A model generated the notes under the pieces. The model saw only the letters and a list, made by a program, of their open reading frames with translations. It was not told the origin of the DNA and did no database searches. A program made the position numbers and the translations under genes. A stretch of DNA of 64,000 bases from Collinsella sp. AK_207A. Its GTDB lineage: Bacteria; Actinomycetota; Coriobacteriia; Coriobacteriales; Coriobacteriaceae. The stretch covers positions 1 to 64,000 of the forward strand of contig NZ_CABWID010000004.1 in the NCBI RefSeq assembly GCF_902501965.1, read 5' to 3'. Positions 51,679-62,497 of this stretch are shown here, one piece after another (positions within the stretch are counted from its first letter, which is position 1; each line of letters opens with the position of its first letter).

Positions 51679-52578
51679 CTACTCCCCCTTCACCGCGGCC
51701 GCGAGCTGCTCGCCCACCGCGTCGATCTCTGCCAGAGCCTCGGCGGCCTGCTCAGCCGAAGGCGCGTTTCCGTGCCAGCTTGCCTTGTCCTCCATGAACG
51801 AGACGCCCTTGCCCTTGATGGTCTTGGCGATGATGACGACGGGGCCGGCGCTGTACGCCACGGCCTCCTGGAGCGCGGCGCGCACGGCGCGAACGTCGTG
51901 CCCGTTCACCTGGATGACGTGCCACTTGAAGGCCTCGAACTTGGCCGCCAGCGGCTGCACGTCGTTGACGTCGCTCACGTGGCCGTCGATCTGCAGGTTG
52001 TTGTTGTCCACGATCGCCACGAGGTTGTTCAGATCGTGGTTGCCGGCGAACATGAGGGCCTCCCAGTTCTGACCCTCCTGCAGCTCGCCGTCGCCCGTCA
52101 GGGCGAACACGCGGCGGCAGGGCTCGCCGGTGGCGGCGGCGTCCTGCTTGAAGCCGAGTGCGATGCCGGCGGCGATGGAGAGGCCCTGGCCCAGCGAGCC
52201 GGTGCCCACCTCAACGCCCGGGCAGATGTTGCTGTCGGGGTGCCCCTGCAGACGGCTGCCGAGCTTGCGAAGCGTCAGCAGCTCCTCGCGGGACAGGAAG
52301 CCCGCCTGCGCCAGCACGGCGTAGAGCGCCGGCGCGATGTGGCCCTTGGAGAGCACGAATCGGTCGCGGTCGGGATTCTTGGGATCGTCGGCGTCCCAGC
52401 CCATCACGCCCGAGAAGTACAGCGTGGCGAGGATATCCGCAGACGAGAGCGAGCCGCCCGGATGACCCGTTCCCGCCGCCTCGAGCATCGCGATGATGTC
52501 GTGCCGCATATGGTTGGCGATGAGGGCGATCTCATCATCCGTGCGCACGTGTGCGTCCCTGAGCTGTCCTGTTGTCAT
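51679..52578 (-). CDS. Transketolase, N-terminal subunit
   Basis: 299 residues with the thiamine-diphosphate domain: GHPGGSLSSADILATLYF, RDRFVLSKGHIAPALYA, GSLGQGLSIAAGIALG, and the TPP/Mg motif GDGELQEGQNWEA...IVDNNNLQIDG. ATG at 52578 (MTTGQL) has AAGGG seven nt upstream; starts further up (52584, 52686) are less supported. It is translated just ahead of the C-terminal subunit. Confidence 0.92.
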   Translation of the reverse strand: MTTGQLRDAHVRTDDEIALIANHMRHDIIAMLEAAGTGHPGGSLSSADILATLYFSGVMGWDADDPKNPDRDRFVLSKGHIAPALYAVLAQAGFLSREELLTLRKLGSRLQGHPDSNICPGVEVGTGSLGQGLSIAAGIALGFKQDAAATGEPCRRVFALTGDGELQEGQNWEALMFAGNHDLNNLVAIVDNNNLQIDGHVSDVNDVQPLAAKFEAFKWHVIQVNGHDVRAVRAALQEAVAYSAGPVVIIAKTIKGKGVSFMEDKASWHGNAPSAEQAAEALAEIDAVGEQLAAAVKGE

Positions 52579-52758
52579 GACCATCCCTTCACGCGAAGCA
52601 TTGGAACCATTGGATCCGCAGGCGCGAAACAGATGGTGGAACCCGCCGCGGAGACCATCCAAGCATACAACGCGCCAGGGCGGCACGCTTGCTCGTTTCC
52701 AAATATGCGCAGCTTTGGAAGGATTTCGGCACGGGCCGAACGGAGGCGCGCCAGCCGC

Positions 52759-54024
52759 CTACCCCGCCAGCTTCTCGATCTGGTCGAGCGCGTGGTTGAG
52801 CTTCTTCTTCGCCTCGGCCTTGGTGCGCTCGGCTTCCTCGTGGGCGCGCTTGGCGTCCGCGGCCTTCTTCTCGGCCTCGGGATCGGGCACCACCAGGGCG
52901 GCGGCATCGTGCTCCTCGAGCGAGAGCGCATGGTTCGGGCACACCTCCGTGCAGAGCCCGCAGCCGATGCAGTACTGGGCCTCCACCTTGAAGCGGCCTG
53001 CCCCCACCAAGTCGCACGCGTGCACGGGGCACTGGCGCACGCACTCGCCGCACATGGTGCAGAGTGCGTAATCGCAGGTAGGCGTTCGAACCGCCAGGTT
53101 CTCGGCAAGCTCGGGGTGCTGCTGCAGCGCGGTGAGCACCAACTGGCGGCGCTGCATGAGGATGCGCCGGCGCTTCTGCTGGTTGGTGCCGCACGCCACC
53201 GAGAGCATGCGGTCGAGGTCCGAGATGCGGTTCGAGTGCTCCTTCAGGCGCTGAGACACGCTCGCGACGGCCGCCGTGGCGGGGTTCAGTTTGCTCACCG
53301 CGAGGCCTGTGGTGCGGACGATGTTGTCCATGAATTCCTTGCGCTCGTACTCGCGGCGTTTATGGCACACGAGGTCGCGCGGCTCCACCTCGAGGCCCAT
53401 GCTCCAGCCCGACCACTCCTCCGCCGTGGCGATGGCCTCGCCGAGTATCTCCTCGCCGCCGGCGTTCCGGCAATGCGTGCAGATGTCGAGCGGCAGGTAG
53501 ACGCTCACGTTGGGGTAGTCCACCATCACGGAGAACCAGACCTCGGCGGGAACGTCGCCCACGCAAGCGAGCAGCACCTCGTTCTCGCGCGGCAGGCGCT
53601 TGAGCGCGCGCGTGCACGTCACGTAGGCGGTCTCGTGCGCGGCGGCGGCGCCGGCGATCTTCTCGTAGAGCTTCTTGGGCTGGATGCGCGGGGACACGAA
53701 GGCCTCGGTGGGACAGACGGCCGCGCAGAGACCGCACTTGCGGCAGGAATCCTTGATGTCAATGCCGCCGTCCTCGATCTCGATCGCGTTCACGGGGCAC
53801 ACGTCCTGGCAGGCCCTGCAGGAACTCTTCTCGTACTTGCAGGCCAGGCAGGGAATGGTGTTGGCGCGCGGCTTCTCCTTGTAATCCGCCGGGTTCCACG
53901 TGGGCGTCTCGCTCGTGGCCACGCCCATGAGCGAATCGGTGATGCCGCCAAACGGGTCCTTGAGCGCGCCCAGGCCCTTGCTGATATCGATGATGTCATC
54001 GAAGAAGTCGTGCTGCTGTGCCAC
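52759..54024 (-). CDS. Four-cluster ferredoxin-like protein with coiled-coil tail
   Basis: 421 residues, no membrane segment. The N-terminal ferredoxin pair is CLACKYEKSSCRACQDVCP (about 59-77) and CRKCGLCAAVCP (about 94-105). The middle part has scattered conserved-looking cysteines: VTCTRALKRLP, LLACVGDVPAE and LDICTHCRNAGGEE. The second ferredoxin pair is CDYALCTMCGECVRQCP (about 318-334) and CIGCGLCTEVCP (about 350-361). The last 45 residues are Ala/Glu/Lys-rich and should form a coiled coil. The middle recalls the cysteine-based subunit of heterodisulfide reductase/hydrogenase partners, but I cannot name it. It is preceded by DUF454 on the same strand. Confidence 0.75.
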   Translation of the reverse strand: MAQQHDFFDDIIDISKGLGALKDPFGGITDSLMGVATSETPTWNPADYKEKPRANTIPCLACKYEKSSCRACQDVCPVNAIEIEDGGIDIKDSCRKCGLCAAVCPTEAFVSPRIQPKKLYEKIAGAAAAHETAYVTCTRALKRLPRENEVLLACVGDVPAEVWFSVMVDYPNVSVYLPLDICTHCRNAGGEEILGEAIATAEEWSGWSMGLEVEPRDLVCHKRREYERKEFMDNIVRTTGLAVSKLNPATAAVASVSQRLKEHSNRISDLDRMLSVACGTNQQKRRRILMQRRQLVLTALQQHPELAENLAVRTPTCDYALCTMCGECVRQCPVHACDLVGAGRFKVEAQYCIGCGLCTEVCPNHALSLEEHDAAALVVPDPEAEKKAADAKRAHEEAERTKAEAKKKLNHALDQIEKLAG

Positions 54025-54138
54025 GAAAACCCTCCCCGGATTCGACGGTGCAACTTGTTTATTTTACCGTGACATGGCGAAGGGTATGAAAAGGGCACGA
54101 TTCATGCCCAGGGTTGCGCACGACAAACGATGCGGGCA

Positions 54139-54606
54139 TCAGCGCTCGGTCTTCACCACGAACCCGAAGTAGATGAGATGCCCCGCCCACACGACGGCGA
54201 TAACCGCGCGAAGCACGGGTATGCGCGCGGTGAAGACGAAGCCCAGGGCCATGAGGATGGTGACGGGTACCAGCAGGCGGAGCTTGGCCTTGACGCTCAT
54301 GGCGCGGCGCTCCATATAGCTCGAAAAGACGAGCTGGTAGAGACGGGTGGACTGGAACCATGCATCCAGGCGCTCGGAGCTACGGGCAAAGCAGAACGCG
54401 GCGAGCAGGATGAACGGCGTGGTGGGAAGCACCGGCAGCACCGCACCGGCGGCGCCGAGGCCGAACGCGGTGAGGCCGCCCACGGCCCAAAGCTTGCGTG
54501 CGATCGTCCCGCTCCGGCGGGCGACGGGCTTGGCGCGCATGGTCGCCGCGGCGAGGCCGGCGGGAACGTTTGAGGTGTTGGAATCGGCGGCCGGGCGGTC
54601 GGTCAT
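54139..54606 (-). CDS. DUF454 (YbaN-like) membrane protein
   Basis: 155 residues. After a 35-residue polar lead comes KLWAVGGLTAFGLGAAGAVLPVLPTTPFILLAAFCFARSS, the DUF454 signature with PTTPF, then SERLDAWFQSTRLYQ. Two further hydrophobic segments end the protein. Function unknown; it is an inner-membrane family. It is read toward the four-cluster ferredoxin-like gene across a 115-nt gap. A small inverted repeat TCTTAC...GTAAGA lies upstream at about 54666-54690. Confidence 0.83.
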   Translation of the reverse strand: MTDRPAADSNTSNVPAGLAAATMRAKPVARRSGTIARKLWAVGGLTAFGLGAAGAVLPVLPTTPFILLAAFCFARSSERLDAWFQSTRLYQLVFSSYMERRAMSVKAKLRLLVPVTILMALGFVFTARIPVLRAVIAVVWAGHLIYFGFVVKTER

Positions 54607-54812
54607 GGGTCTCCTCGAGGGGGTGCGATCTGGGTAAACCGGTCTGGCGAATAAGTTAGCTATATCTTACCGTATTTCTCGCGTAAGACGGCTTGAGGCG
54701 ATCAGGAACGGCCCGAGCCCCGCTAAACGTATGGAATAGTTCGACCATAGCCAGAGGGTGTCGGGGCAGGCGCGTATCATGAGATGCTAAAAGGCAGACA
54801 CCGGAGGAGCCT

Positions 54813-55604
54813 ATGAGCGACATCAGCACCGTGTCCGAATCGCTTCTGGAGCAGAAGCTCTTTGGAACCATCCAGATCGGCGACCTCATCTGGGCTGTGA
54901 TCCTCGCTGCCGCCACCCTCATCCTCGCCCGGCTCGCCACCAAGGCGCTCCGGCATCTCCTCAACCGCGATGCCAACTCGCTCCCCTCCGCGAGCATCAT
55001 CGTCAACATCGTCCGCGCGGCGATTCTGATCGCCGGCTGCTCGATCATCTTGGACAGCTGCTTCGGCGTGAATACGAACTCCCTCGTCGCCGCTCTCGGC
55101 GTCGGCGGTATCGCCGTCTCCCTCGGCTTCCAGGACACGCTCTCCAACCTCATCGGCGGCCTGCAGGTCACCTTCATGGGCATCGTCTCCCCCGGCGACA
55201 ACATCGAGGTCGGCGGCAACTCCGGCGTCGTTCAGGACATCACCTGGCGCCACACCACCATCCAAGACTCCCTCGGCCAGACCGTCGTGATCCCCAACTC
55301 CATCATCTCGAAAACGGCTCTTGTGCACCTCCTTCCCGCCAACCGCGTCTCCGTGCCCTTCTCCGTGGCCCGCTACCCCCAAGACACCACCTCTGACCTC
55401 GACGAGCTGGCGGCCAAGATCATCGCTACGACCAAGCAGGCCGTCACCCAGGTTTCCCCCATCGTCGAGGGCCCCAAGGTGCTTTTCATCGAGATCTCCG
55501 AGCTCGGCATCAAGGGCAAAGTCATCTTCAAGGTGGAGGATGCGAACGCCACCTTCACCGCCGCCGACGCCACCGTCCGCGCCATCGCGACCCTCGTCGG
55601 CTAG
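54813..55604 (+). CDS. MscS-family mechanosensitive channel
   Basis: 263 residues, three membrane helices. The pore helix region is LGVGGIAVSLGFQDTLSNLIGGLQVTF, followed by the beta domain with GDNIEVGGNSGVVQDITWRHTTI and PNSIISKT, and a C-terminal alpha/beta part. The length is near the E. coli MscS minimum. It releases solutes on osmotic downshift. ATG has GGAG upstream. It is divergent from DUF454 and convergent with groEL, with element 2 in between. Confidence 0.9.
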   Translation: MSDISTVSESLLEQKLFGTIQIGDLIWAVILAAATLILARLATKALRHLLNRDANSLPSASIIVNIVRAAILIAGCSIILDSCFGVNTNSLVAALGVGGIAVSLGFQDTLSNLIGGLQVTFMGIVSPGDNIEVGGNSGVVQDITWRHTTIQDSLGQTVVIPNSIISKTALVHLLPANRVSVPFSVARYPQDTTSDLDELAAKIIATTKQAVTQVSPIVEGPKVLFIEISELGIKGKVIFKVEDANATFTAADATVRAIATLVG

Positions 55605-55740
55605 CCCCTCTGCCACAGCGGTCGAAGCCCGCTTTGTGCCGACGATTCGCTACCATAACCTCCTCCTCGCGGCTCGCGCAGCGAGCACCGCACCGACGAG
55701 CGTCAACCCCGTCACCCCCTCCCACGAGGGCGTGAACGCA

Positions 55741-55874
55741 GGGAGCCCCGGCACGGTCCCCTCGCGACATTCCGCAGCGAACTGAGAAAACCCCGGAACG
55801 GGGCGCGCAGCGCGTCCGTTCCGGGGTTTTCCAGTCTCGCGAGGACGTCGCGAGGGGACCGTGCCGGGACTCCC
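55741..55874. repeat. Nested palindrome, core-bearing element 2
   Basis: The outer arms of 28 nt (55741-55768 and 55847-55874) have one mismatch. The inner arms GAAAACCCCGGAACGG (55786-55801) and CCGTTCCGGGGTTTTC (55816-55831) are perfect. The conserved core is AGCGAACTGAG (55776-55786) on the left and CAGTCTCGCGAGGACG (55832-55847) on the right, nearly the same as in element 3. It lies between the convergent mscS and groEL stops and can act as terminator for both, although no long T tract follows. Confidence 0.85.
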
Positions 55875-55899
55875 GGTTAGGGAAGTTCCAGCCCGCGTC

Positions 55900-57579
<1,680 letters not shown>

Positions 57580-57600
57580 CTACGAGCGGATGAGCTTGAA

Positions 57601-57888
57601 CTACTCGACCACGGCGTAGATATCGTCGGCGCGCATGAGGAGGTAATCCTCGCCGTCGACCTTGACCTCGTTGCCGCCGAACTTGCCATAAATCACGCGG
57701 TCGCCGGCCTTGACGTCAACCGGGATGCGCTCGCCGTTGTCGGCGCGCTTGCCCTCACCCACGGCGACGACGGTGCCGCGCTGGGGCTTCTCCTGCGCGT
57801 TGCTCGCAATGTAGAGACCGGAAGCGGTCTTCTGCTCGGCGGCGTCCGGCTTGACGAGAACTCGATCTGCAAGAGGCTTGAGGCTCAT
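57601..57888 (-). CDS. groS: Co-chaperonin GroES (10 kDa)
   Basis: 95 residues. LKPLADRVLVKPDAAEQKTASGLYI contains the opening strand and the start of the mobile loop; GDRVIYGKFGGNEVKVDGEDYLLMRADDIYAVVE ends it. ATG at 57888 has AAAGGAGGAG upstream; the longer upstream frame is non-coding leader. In the 190-nt leader (to 58079) I find neither a CIRCE (TTAGCACTC-N9-GAGTGCTAA) nor a HAIR element. Confidence 0.95.
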   Translation of the reverse strand: MSLKPLADRVLVKPDAAEQKTASGLYIASNAQEKPQRGTVVAVGEGKRADNGERIPVDVKAGDRVIYGKFGGNEVKVDGEDYLLMRADDIYAVVE

Positions 57889-58039
57889 TCTTGACTCCTC
57901 CTTTGCTGCTGTGCGGACGCACGCCCGCATCAGCCATACCTTTACGTACGAGGAGATAGTACCCAGCGAGCCGGACTTATACAATCACACGTCAAAAAAT
58001 CTTATAACTCGACACTTAGATTTTGTGATGAACAAGAAC

Positions 58040-58068
58040 GCAGGTGACGTAACGCACCCGTCACCTGC
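58040..58068 (-). terminator. Hairpin after the amidohydrolase gene
   Basis: GCAGGTGACG (58040-58049) and CGTCACCTGC (58059-58068) pair perfectly around a 9-nt loop, 11 nt past the amidohydrolase stop on the minus strand. It separates that gene from the groES leader. The T tract is weak. Confidence 0.6.
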
Positions 58069-58078
58069 GCCCGCATCG

Positions 58079-59731
58079 TCAGCGTTCGTACACGCAGGCA
58101 CCACCCAGATAGGTCGCCTGCACCTTGGCGCTCTGAATCTCTTCCTCCGCGCATGTCGTCAGATCATGGTCGAGCACCACGTAATCGGCAAGGTAGCCGG
58201 GCTTGATCTGACCCAGCTCGTCCTCGCGCCCCGCAGCCGCCGCGCTGCCCGCCGTGTAGATGCGCAGCGCGTCCGCCATGGGGATGCGCTCGCTCGGCAA
58301 CCAACCGCCGGTAGGCGCATGGGTGAACGAGTCCTGGCGCGTCACTGCCGTATACAGCACGTTCATGCTGGTAACGGGCGTAACGGGCGAATCGGTGCCA
58401 AAGGCCTGGTCGACGCCTTCGGCAAGGAAGCTCGCGAAGGGCCACATGATCTTGACGCGTTCGGGCCCCAGATCGCGCTCGGGACCGCCCGGGTCGAGCG
58501 TGATATGGCACGGCTGGGAGCTCGCGAGCACGCCCGCCGCATGCAGCGCCTGGATATCCCCGGGCAGCATGTTCTCCAAATGCTCGAGCGTGTTCCGCCC
58601 CTGACTCGGTTTGCCAAAGCGTTGCTTGGCCTCGGCAAAGATGGAAATCGCCTCGTGAATCGCCGCGTCACCGATGGTGTGGATGCGCACGGCGTGACCA
58701 CGTTCAGCTGCCGCGAGCACGAGCGCGCGCATATGCTCCGCGGGAATCGTCAGACGACCCCGATCGCCCGGGAAGTGCGGGTTGGAATAGGGCTCCGTCA
58801 GATACGCTGTATGCTGGCTGGAAACGCCGTCGAAGAACTGCTTGAAACCCGGCGCGCGCAAGAGACCGCCGAAGGCTCCCGACTCGGCATAGCGGGCCTG
58901 CATCTCCTCCAAGCGCGACTGGTCCTCGAGCAGCGTAGGGAACATGTGGGCGCGCAGCGTGAGCCTGCCGTCGTTCGCGAGCGCCTCGTACACGTCATCC
59001 CGAATGAAATCACAGCCAGGATGCGGCATGAGCGACATATCGCAGATGCTCGTGATACCCTGCTCGGCCATACGAGCCATCTGATCGGCGTACGCCTGCT
59101 GGATGCGCTCGTCTGAGAGCCATCCCAACACCCGGGGCAACAACTCCATGGCTGCCGCCTCGCGCACGATACCCGTCAGCTCGCCGTTCTCATCCTTGTC
59201 GTAGCTTCCTCCTTTGGGCGGCACGGAATCACGAGTGATCCCCAGCTCCTCGAGCGCCCGGGAGTTGAACCAGAGCGTATGCGCGTCTCCCGAGTACATG
59301 GCGCAAGGCCGATTGGGAAACGCCTCATCGATGGACTTCTTCGTAGGCGGCACCGGAGGATCCCACCGATAATCGCGCCATCCCTGCGTCACCACCCATG
59401 CATCATCCGGAAGCCCGGCCGCGAACTCCTTCGTACGCTCGACCAGCTCCGCCTCGTTCTTGCCCATATACATGAGCATAAAAGGCGAGCTCCCTACCGA
59501 CGTATGAAAGAAATGCAGGTGAGCATCATGGAATCCAGGGCAGATGAAAGCATCGCTCAGATCGCGCACCGGCGTCCCCGCAGGACATGCAGCAATCACG
59601 TCATCAGGCGCGCCGACCAGGGCGAACCGACCATCCTGAACGGCAAATGCAAGCTCCCGTGGCCCACGCTCCCCCGCAGCACTCGTAAAGACCTTCCGAG
59701 ACCGAACGATGTATTCCACAGAGCCAGCCAT
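58079..59731 (-). CDS. YtcJ-type metal-dependent amidohydrolase
   Basis: 550 residues. CPGFHDAHLHF carries the first metal histidines. GKNEAELVERTKEFA, WVVTQGWRD, SICDMSLMPHPG, HTIGDAAIHEAI, SSQPCHITLDPG and FGTDSPVTPVTSMNVLY follow in the order of the YtcJ/NfdA group (N-substituted formamide deformylase-like). It ends with the usual small beta domain, IKPGYLADYVVLD. The substrate is unknown. ATG at 59731 has AAGGCGG upstream. It lies between the ribosomal-protein genes and groESL, an unusual position. Confidence 0.82.
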   Translation of the reverse strand: MAGSVEYIVRSRKVFTSAAGERGPRELAFAVQDGRFALVGAPDDVIAACPAGTPVRDLSDAFICPGFHDAHLHFFHTSVGSSPFMLMYMGKNEAELVERTKEFAAGLPDDAWVVTQGWRDYRWDPPVPPTKKSIDEAFPNRPCAMYSGDAHTLWFNSRALEELGITRDSVPPKGGSYDKDENGELTGIVREAAAMELLPRVLGWLSDERIQQAYADQMARMAEQGITSICDMSLMPHPGCDFIRDDVYEALANDGRLTLRAHMFPTLLEDQSRLEEMQARYAESGAFGGLLRAPGFKQFFDGVSSQHTAYLTEPYSNPHFPGDRGRLTIPAEHMRALVLAAAERGHAVRIHTIGDAAIHEAISIFAEAKQRFGKPSQGRNTLEHLENMLPGDIQALHAAGVLASSQPCHITLDPGGPERDLGPERVKIMWPFASFLAEGVDQAFGTDSPVTPVTSMNVLYTAVTRQDSFTHAPTGGWLPSERIPMADALRIYTAGSAAAAGREDELGQIKPGYLADYVVLDHDLTTCAEEEIQSAKVQATYLGGACVYER

Positions 59732-59908
59732 GCAAGCCGCCTTTCCAAAACCGTGAAGTTGCCTGCATGATACCTCTTGCATCGCGCCTGAACCTAGATG
59801 TTGGCCGCCGTGACAACCACGTTTCTCCACCCGCGGCTCGATAAAGCGAGCAGCGCACGGAAGACCCGCAGCCAAGTCTCCGCTGAAACCGTTCAGCCTG
59901 TAAAAGCA

Positions 59909-60018
59909 GGAAAGCCCGCGTATACCCGAAGCGAGACTCCCCAGCGAACTGAGTAATTGCAGAGGGCATTTTCTCAGTCTCGCGAGGACGTCGCGTGAGG
60001 GTAATACGCGGGCTTTCC
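59909..60018. repeat. Nested palindrome, core-bearing element 3
   Basis: The outer arms are GGAAAGCCCGCGTATACCC (59909-59927) and GGGTAATACGCGGGCTTTCC (59999-60018), complementary except for one bulged base. The inner stem is ACTGAG with CTCAGT. The left core AGCGAACTGAG (59943-59953) is identical to element 2, as is the right CAGTCTCGCGAGGACG. It starts 23 nt past the rplX stop on the minus strand, where rplE would be expected. The rest of the 59732-60040 gap holds no gene. Confidence 0.85.
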
Positions 60019-60040
60019 GGTAAGAGTTCTAGAACGAGAA

Positions 60041-60352
60041 CTAGAACTTATGGCCGCACTTCTTGCAGATGCGCAGCTTGTTCTTGCCGTCCTTCTCGTG
60101 GCCAACGCGCGTGCGCTTGCCACACTCGGGGCAGACGAGGTTCACGTTAGACGCGTCGATGGCGGCCTCCTGCGAGACGATACCGCCCTGCTGGTTCGCC
60201 TGAGTAGGCTTCACGGCCTTCTTGACGATGGCCACGCCCTCGACAACGACCTTGCCCGCCTTGGGGATCGCGCGCAGGACGACGCCCTGCTTGCCGCGGT
60301 CCTTGCCGGAGAGCACCTCGACCTTGTCGCCCTTCTTAATGGACATAGACAT
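60041..60352 (-). CDS. rplX: 50S ribosomal protein L24
   Basis: 103 residues. The KOW motif is [46 protein letters not shown] is typical. A C-terminal [11 protein letters not shown]...CKKCGHKF gives four cysteines able to bind zinc. It initiates 50S assembly at the exit tunnel. It is the last gene of this ribosomal block. The usual next genes rplE and rpsN are not downstream. Confidence 0.95.
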   Translation of the reverse strand: MSMSIKKGDKVEVLSGKDRGKQGVVLRAIPKAGKVVVEGVAIVKKAVKPTQANQQGGIVSQEAAIDASNVNLVCPECGKRTRVGHEKDGKNKLRICKKCGHKF

Positions 60353-60367
60353 ATGGTCTCTCCCTTA

Positions 60368-60736
60368 CTAGAGAGTCTCGGGTGCGAGCGAGACGATCTT
60401 CATGTACTTCTTATCGCGGAGCTCACGCGCCACGGGCCCGAAGATACGGGTGCCCACGGGCGAACCGTCGTTGTTGATGAGAACGGCGGCGTTGTCATCA
60501 AAACGGATGTAGGAACCGTCCTTGCGACGGACCTCCTTGACGGTGCGCACGACAACGCACTTCACAACGTCCTTCTTTTTGACGTTGGCGCCGGGCGTAG
60601 CCTCCTGCACGGCGGCGACGATCACGTCGCCGATCCCCGCATAACGGCGCTTGGAGCCGCCAAGCACCTTAATGCAGCGAACCTTGCGCGCGCCGGAGTT
60701 GTCGGCGACGTTCAGCATGGTTTGCATCTGAATCAT
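60368..60736 (-). CDS. rplN: 50S ribosomal protein L14
   Basis: 122 residues, complete: [19 protein letters not shown] at the start and [24 protein letters not shown] at the end. It binds 23S rRNA near the subunit interface. It starts about 105 nt after rpsQ, a wider gap than elsewhere in the block, with no gene in it. Confidence 0.96.
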   Translation of the reverse strand: MIQMQTMLNVADNSGARKVRCIKVLGGSKRRYAGIGDVIVAAVQEATPGANVKKKDVVKCVVVRTVKEVRRKDGSYIRFDDNAAVLINNDGSPVGTRIFGPVARELRDKKYMKIVSLAPETL

Positions 60737-60841
60737 GATAGTTCCTCCGAACTAGGTAACCGGCGAGAGGTGCGCCGCCCTCTTCGGGCATGCGGGCACG
60801 CCCCGGGCGAGCGCACATCGTCGGACTTGCGGTCAGGCAGC

Positions 60842-61108
60842 TTACTTGGCGCGCTCAACGATCTCGACCAGGCGCCAACGCTTGGTCGCGGAGAGCGGGC
60901 GGCACTCCATGACGCGAACGGTATCGCCGAGACCGGCCTCGTTCTTCTCGTCATGCACGTGCAGCTTCTTGCTGCTGTTGACCATCTTGCCGTACTTGGG
61001 GTGGCGCTTGCGCTCGGTGATCTTGACGACGATGGACTTGTCGCCGGAGATGGAGGCAACGACACCCTGGCGGACCTTGCGAGCCTTGCGCTCGGTGGCT
61101 TCAGCCAT
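60842..61108 (-). CDS. rpsQ: 30S ribosomal protein S17
   Basis: 88 residues, OB fold: [42 protein letters not shown] and [21 protein letters not shown]. The ATG at 61108 is preferred over the GTG at 61114 because AAGGAG lies five nt before it. It sits 15 nt after rpmC. Confidence 0.95.
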   Translation of the reverse strand: MAEATERKARKVRQGVVASISGDKSIVVKITERKRHPKYGKMVNSSKKLHVHDEKNEAGLGDTVRVMECRPLSATKRWRLVEIVERAK

Positions 61109-61123
61109 GTTCACTCCTTAGGT

Positions 61124-61339
61124 CTACTCGGTCGCGGCGGACTTCTCCGCAGCGATCTCACGGGCGCGCTGCTCCGTCAGGATACGCGCGATGTCCTTCT
61201 TCACGGTCTTGACGCGAGCCGTGTTGTCCAGCTGGCTCGTGGCCATCTGGAAGCGAAGGTTGAAGAGCTCGGCTCGACCTTCCTTCAGCTTCTCGACGAG
61301 CTGCTCGTCGGAGAGCTCACGAATCTCTGCAGGCTTCAT
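61124..61339 (-). CDS. rpmC: 50S ribosomal protein L29
   Basis: 71 residues, two-helix protein: [28 protein letters not shown] and [21 protein letters not shown]. It starts directly after the rplP stop. It sits at the tunnel exit near L23. Confidence 0.95.
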   Translation of the reverse strand: MKPAEIRELSDEQLVEKLKEGRAELFNLRFQMATSQLDNTARVKTVKKDIARILTEQRAREIAAEKSAATE

Positions 61340-61771
61340 TTATGCATCCTCCCCGTTCTGCAGCGCGGCGCGGGTCACGATCTTGGTCTTGATGGGCAGC
61401 TTGTGCTGCGCCAGGCGCAGGGCCTCACGGGCGATATCCTCGGACACACCGGAGATCTCGAACATGATGCGGCCCGGCTTGACGACGGCCACCCACTCCT
61501 CGGGATTACCCTTACCGGAACCCATGCGCGTCTCCGCGGGCTTCTTGGTGATGGGCTTATCGGGGAAGATGGTGATGAACACACGACCGCCACGCTTCAT
61601 GTAGCGGGTCATGGCAACACGGGCAGCCTCGATCTGACGGTTGGTGATCCAGTGGCGATCCAGGGCCTGCAGGCCGTACTCGCCGAAATGGAGCTCGGTA
61701 TGGCCCTTGGCCGTACCCTTCATGGAGCCACGCTGCACCTTGCGGTGAAGCACGCGCTTAGGAGCAAGCAC
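61340..61771 (-). CDS. rplP: 50S ribosomal protein L16
   Basis: 143 residues: [22 protein letters not shown], then [23 protein letters not shown], and [27 protein letters not shown]. It starts with GTG that shares its first G with the rpsC stop (TAGTG). It organises the tRNA A-site region of the 50S subunit. Confidence 0.95.
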   Translation of the reverse strand: MLAPKRVLHRKVQRGSMKGTAKGHTELHFGEYGLQALDRHWITNRQIEAARVAMTRYMKRGGRVFITIFPDKPITKKPAETRMGSGKGNPEEWVAVVKPGRIMFEISGVSEDIAREALRLAQHKLPIKTKIVTRAALQNGEDA

Positions 61772-62490
61772 TACTGACCCCTCCTCTCAGAGTTGCGATC
61801 ATTGCGGCGACGCGGACGCGAGGGGCCCTCGAGCGCCGGGTTGGGGACCGGCTGACCAGGGAGCTTCTCGCCCAGGTAGATCCAGACCTTCACGCCGCAG
61901 GAACCCATGGTGGTGCGGGCAGTGGCCGTGCCGTAGTCGATCTTGGCACGAAGGGTGTGCAGAGGCACGCGACCCTCGCGGTACCACTCGCGACGACCCA
62001 TCTCGGCGCCGCCGAGACGACCGGAGCACTGGATACGGATACCCTTGGCGCCGGCCTTGCGGGCGGACTGGACGGCCTTGCGCATGGCGCGACGGAAGGC
62101 CACACGGCCCTCGAGCTGCTCGGCGATGGACTGGGCCACGAGCTCGGCGTCGAGCTCGGGACGCTTGATCTCGATGACGTCAACGGAAAGCTCGCCCTTC
62201 TTGACGCCAGCGACCTTCTCGAGCTCGGTGCGGAGGGTGTCGATTTCGGCGCCCTTCTTGCCGATGACGATGCCGGGACGGGCGGTGAGGATGATGATCT
62301 TCACCTTGTCGCCGGCGCGCTCGATCTCCACGCGGGAGACGGCGGCGCGAGCGAGGCGCTTCTTCAGGAACTCGCGGATCTTCAGATCGTTGCCGATGGT
62401 CTTGGCGTAATCCTTCTCAGCGAACCAGCGGGAGCGCCAGTTCTCGGTGATACCAAGACGGAAACCGGTGGGGTAGACTTTCTGACCCAT
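61771..62490 (-). CDS. rpsC: 30S ribosomal protein S3
   Basis: 239 residues. [23 protein letters not shown] opens it, the KH domain has [18 protein letters not shown], and the C-terminal domain has [34 protein letters not shown] basic tail, [17 protein letters not shown], ends it. It forms the mRNA entry site. Confidence 0.95.
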   Translation of the reverse strand: MGQKVYPTGFRLGITENWRSRWFAEKDYAKTIGNDLKIREFLKKRLARAAVSRVEIERAGDKVKIIILTARPGIVIGKKGAEIDTLRTELEKVAGVKKGELSVDVIEIKRPELDAELVAQSIAEQLEGRVAFRRAMRKAVQSARKAGAKGIRIQCSGRLGGAEMGRREWYREGRVPLHTLRAKIDYGTATARTTMGSCGVKVWIYLGEKLPGQPVPNPALEGPSRPRRRNDRNSERRGQ

Positions 62491-62497
62491 GCTTCGC

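Noticed and set aside
51772-54072. 766-residue plus-strand open frame
   Set aside because: Antisense to transketolase and the ferredoxin-like gene, which both have full motifs; the plus-strand translation is His/Val/Leu-rich with no family pattern.
59766-59777. TGATACCTCTTG repeated at about position 33 of the window
   Set aside because: A 12-nt identity with different flanks over 64 kb can be chance, and no longer shared structure surrounds it.
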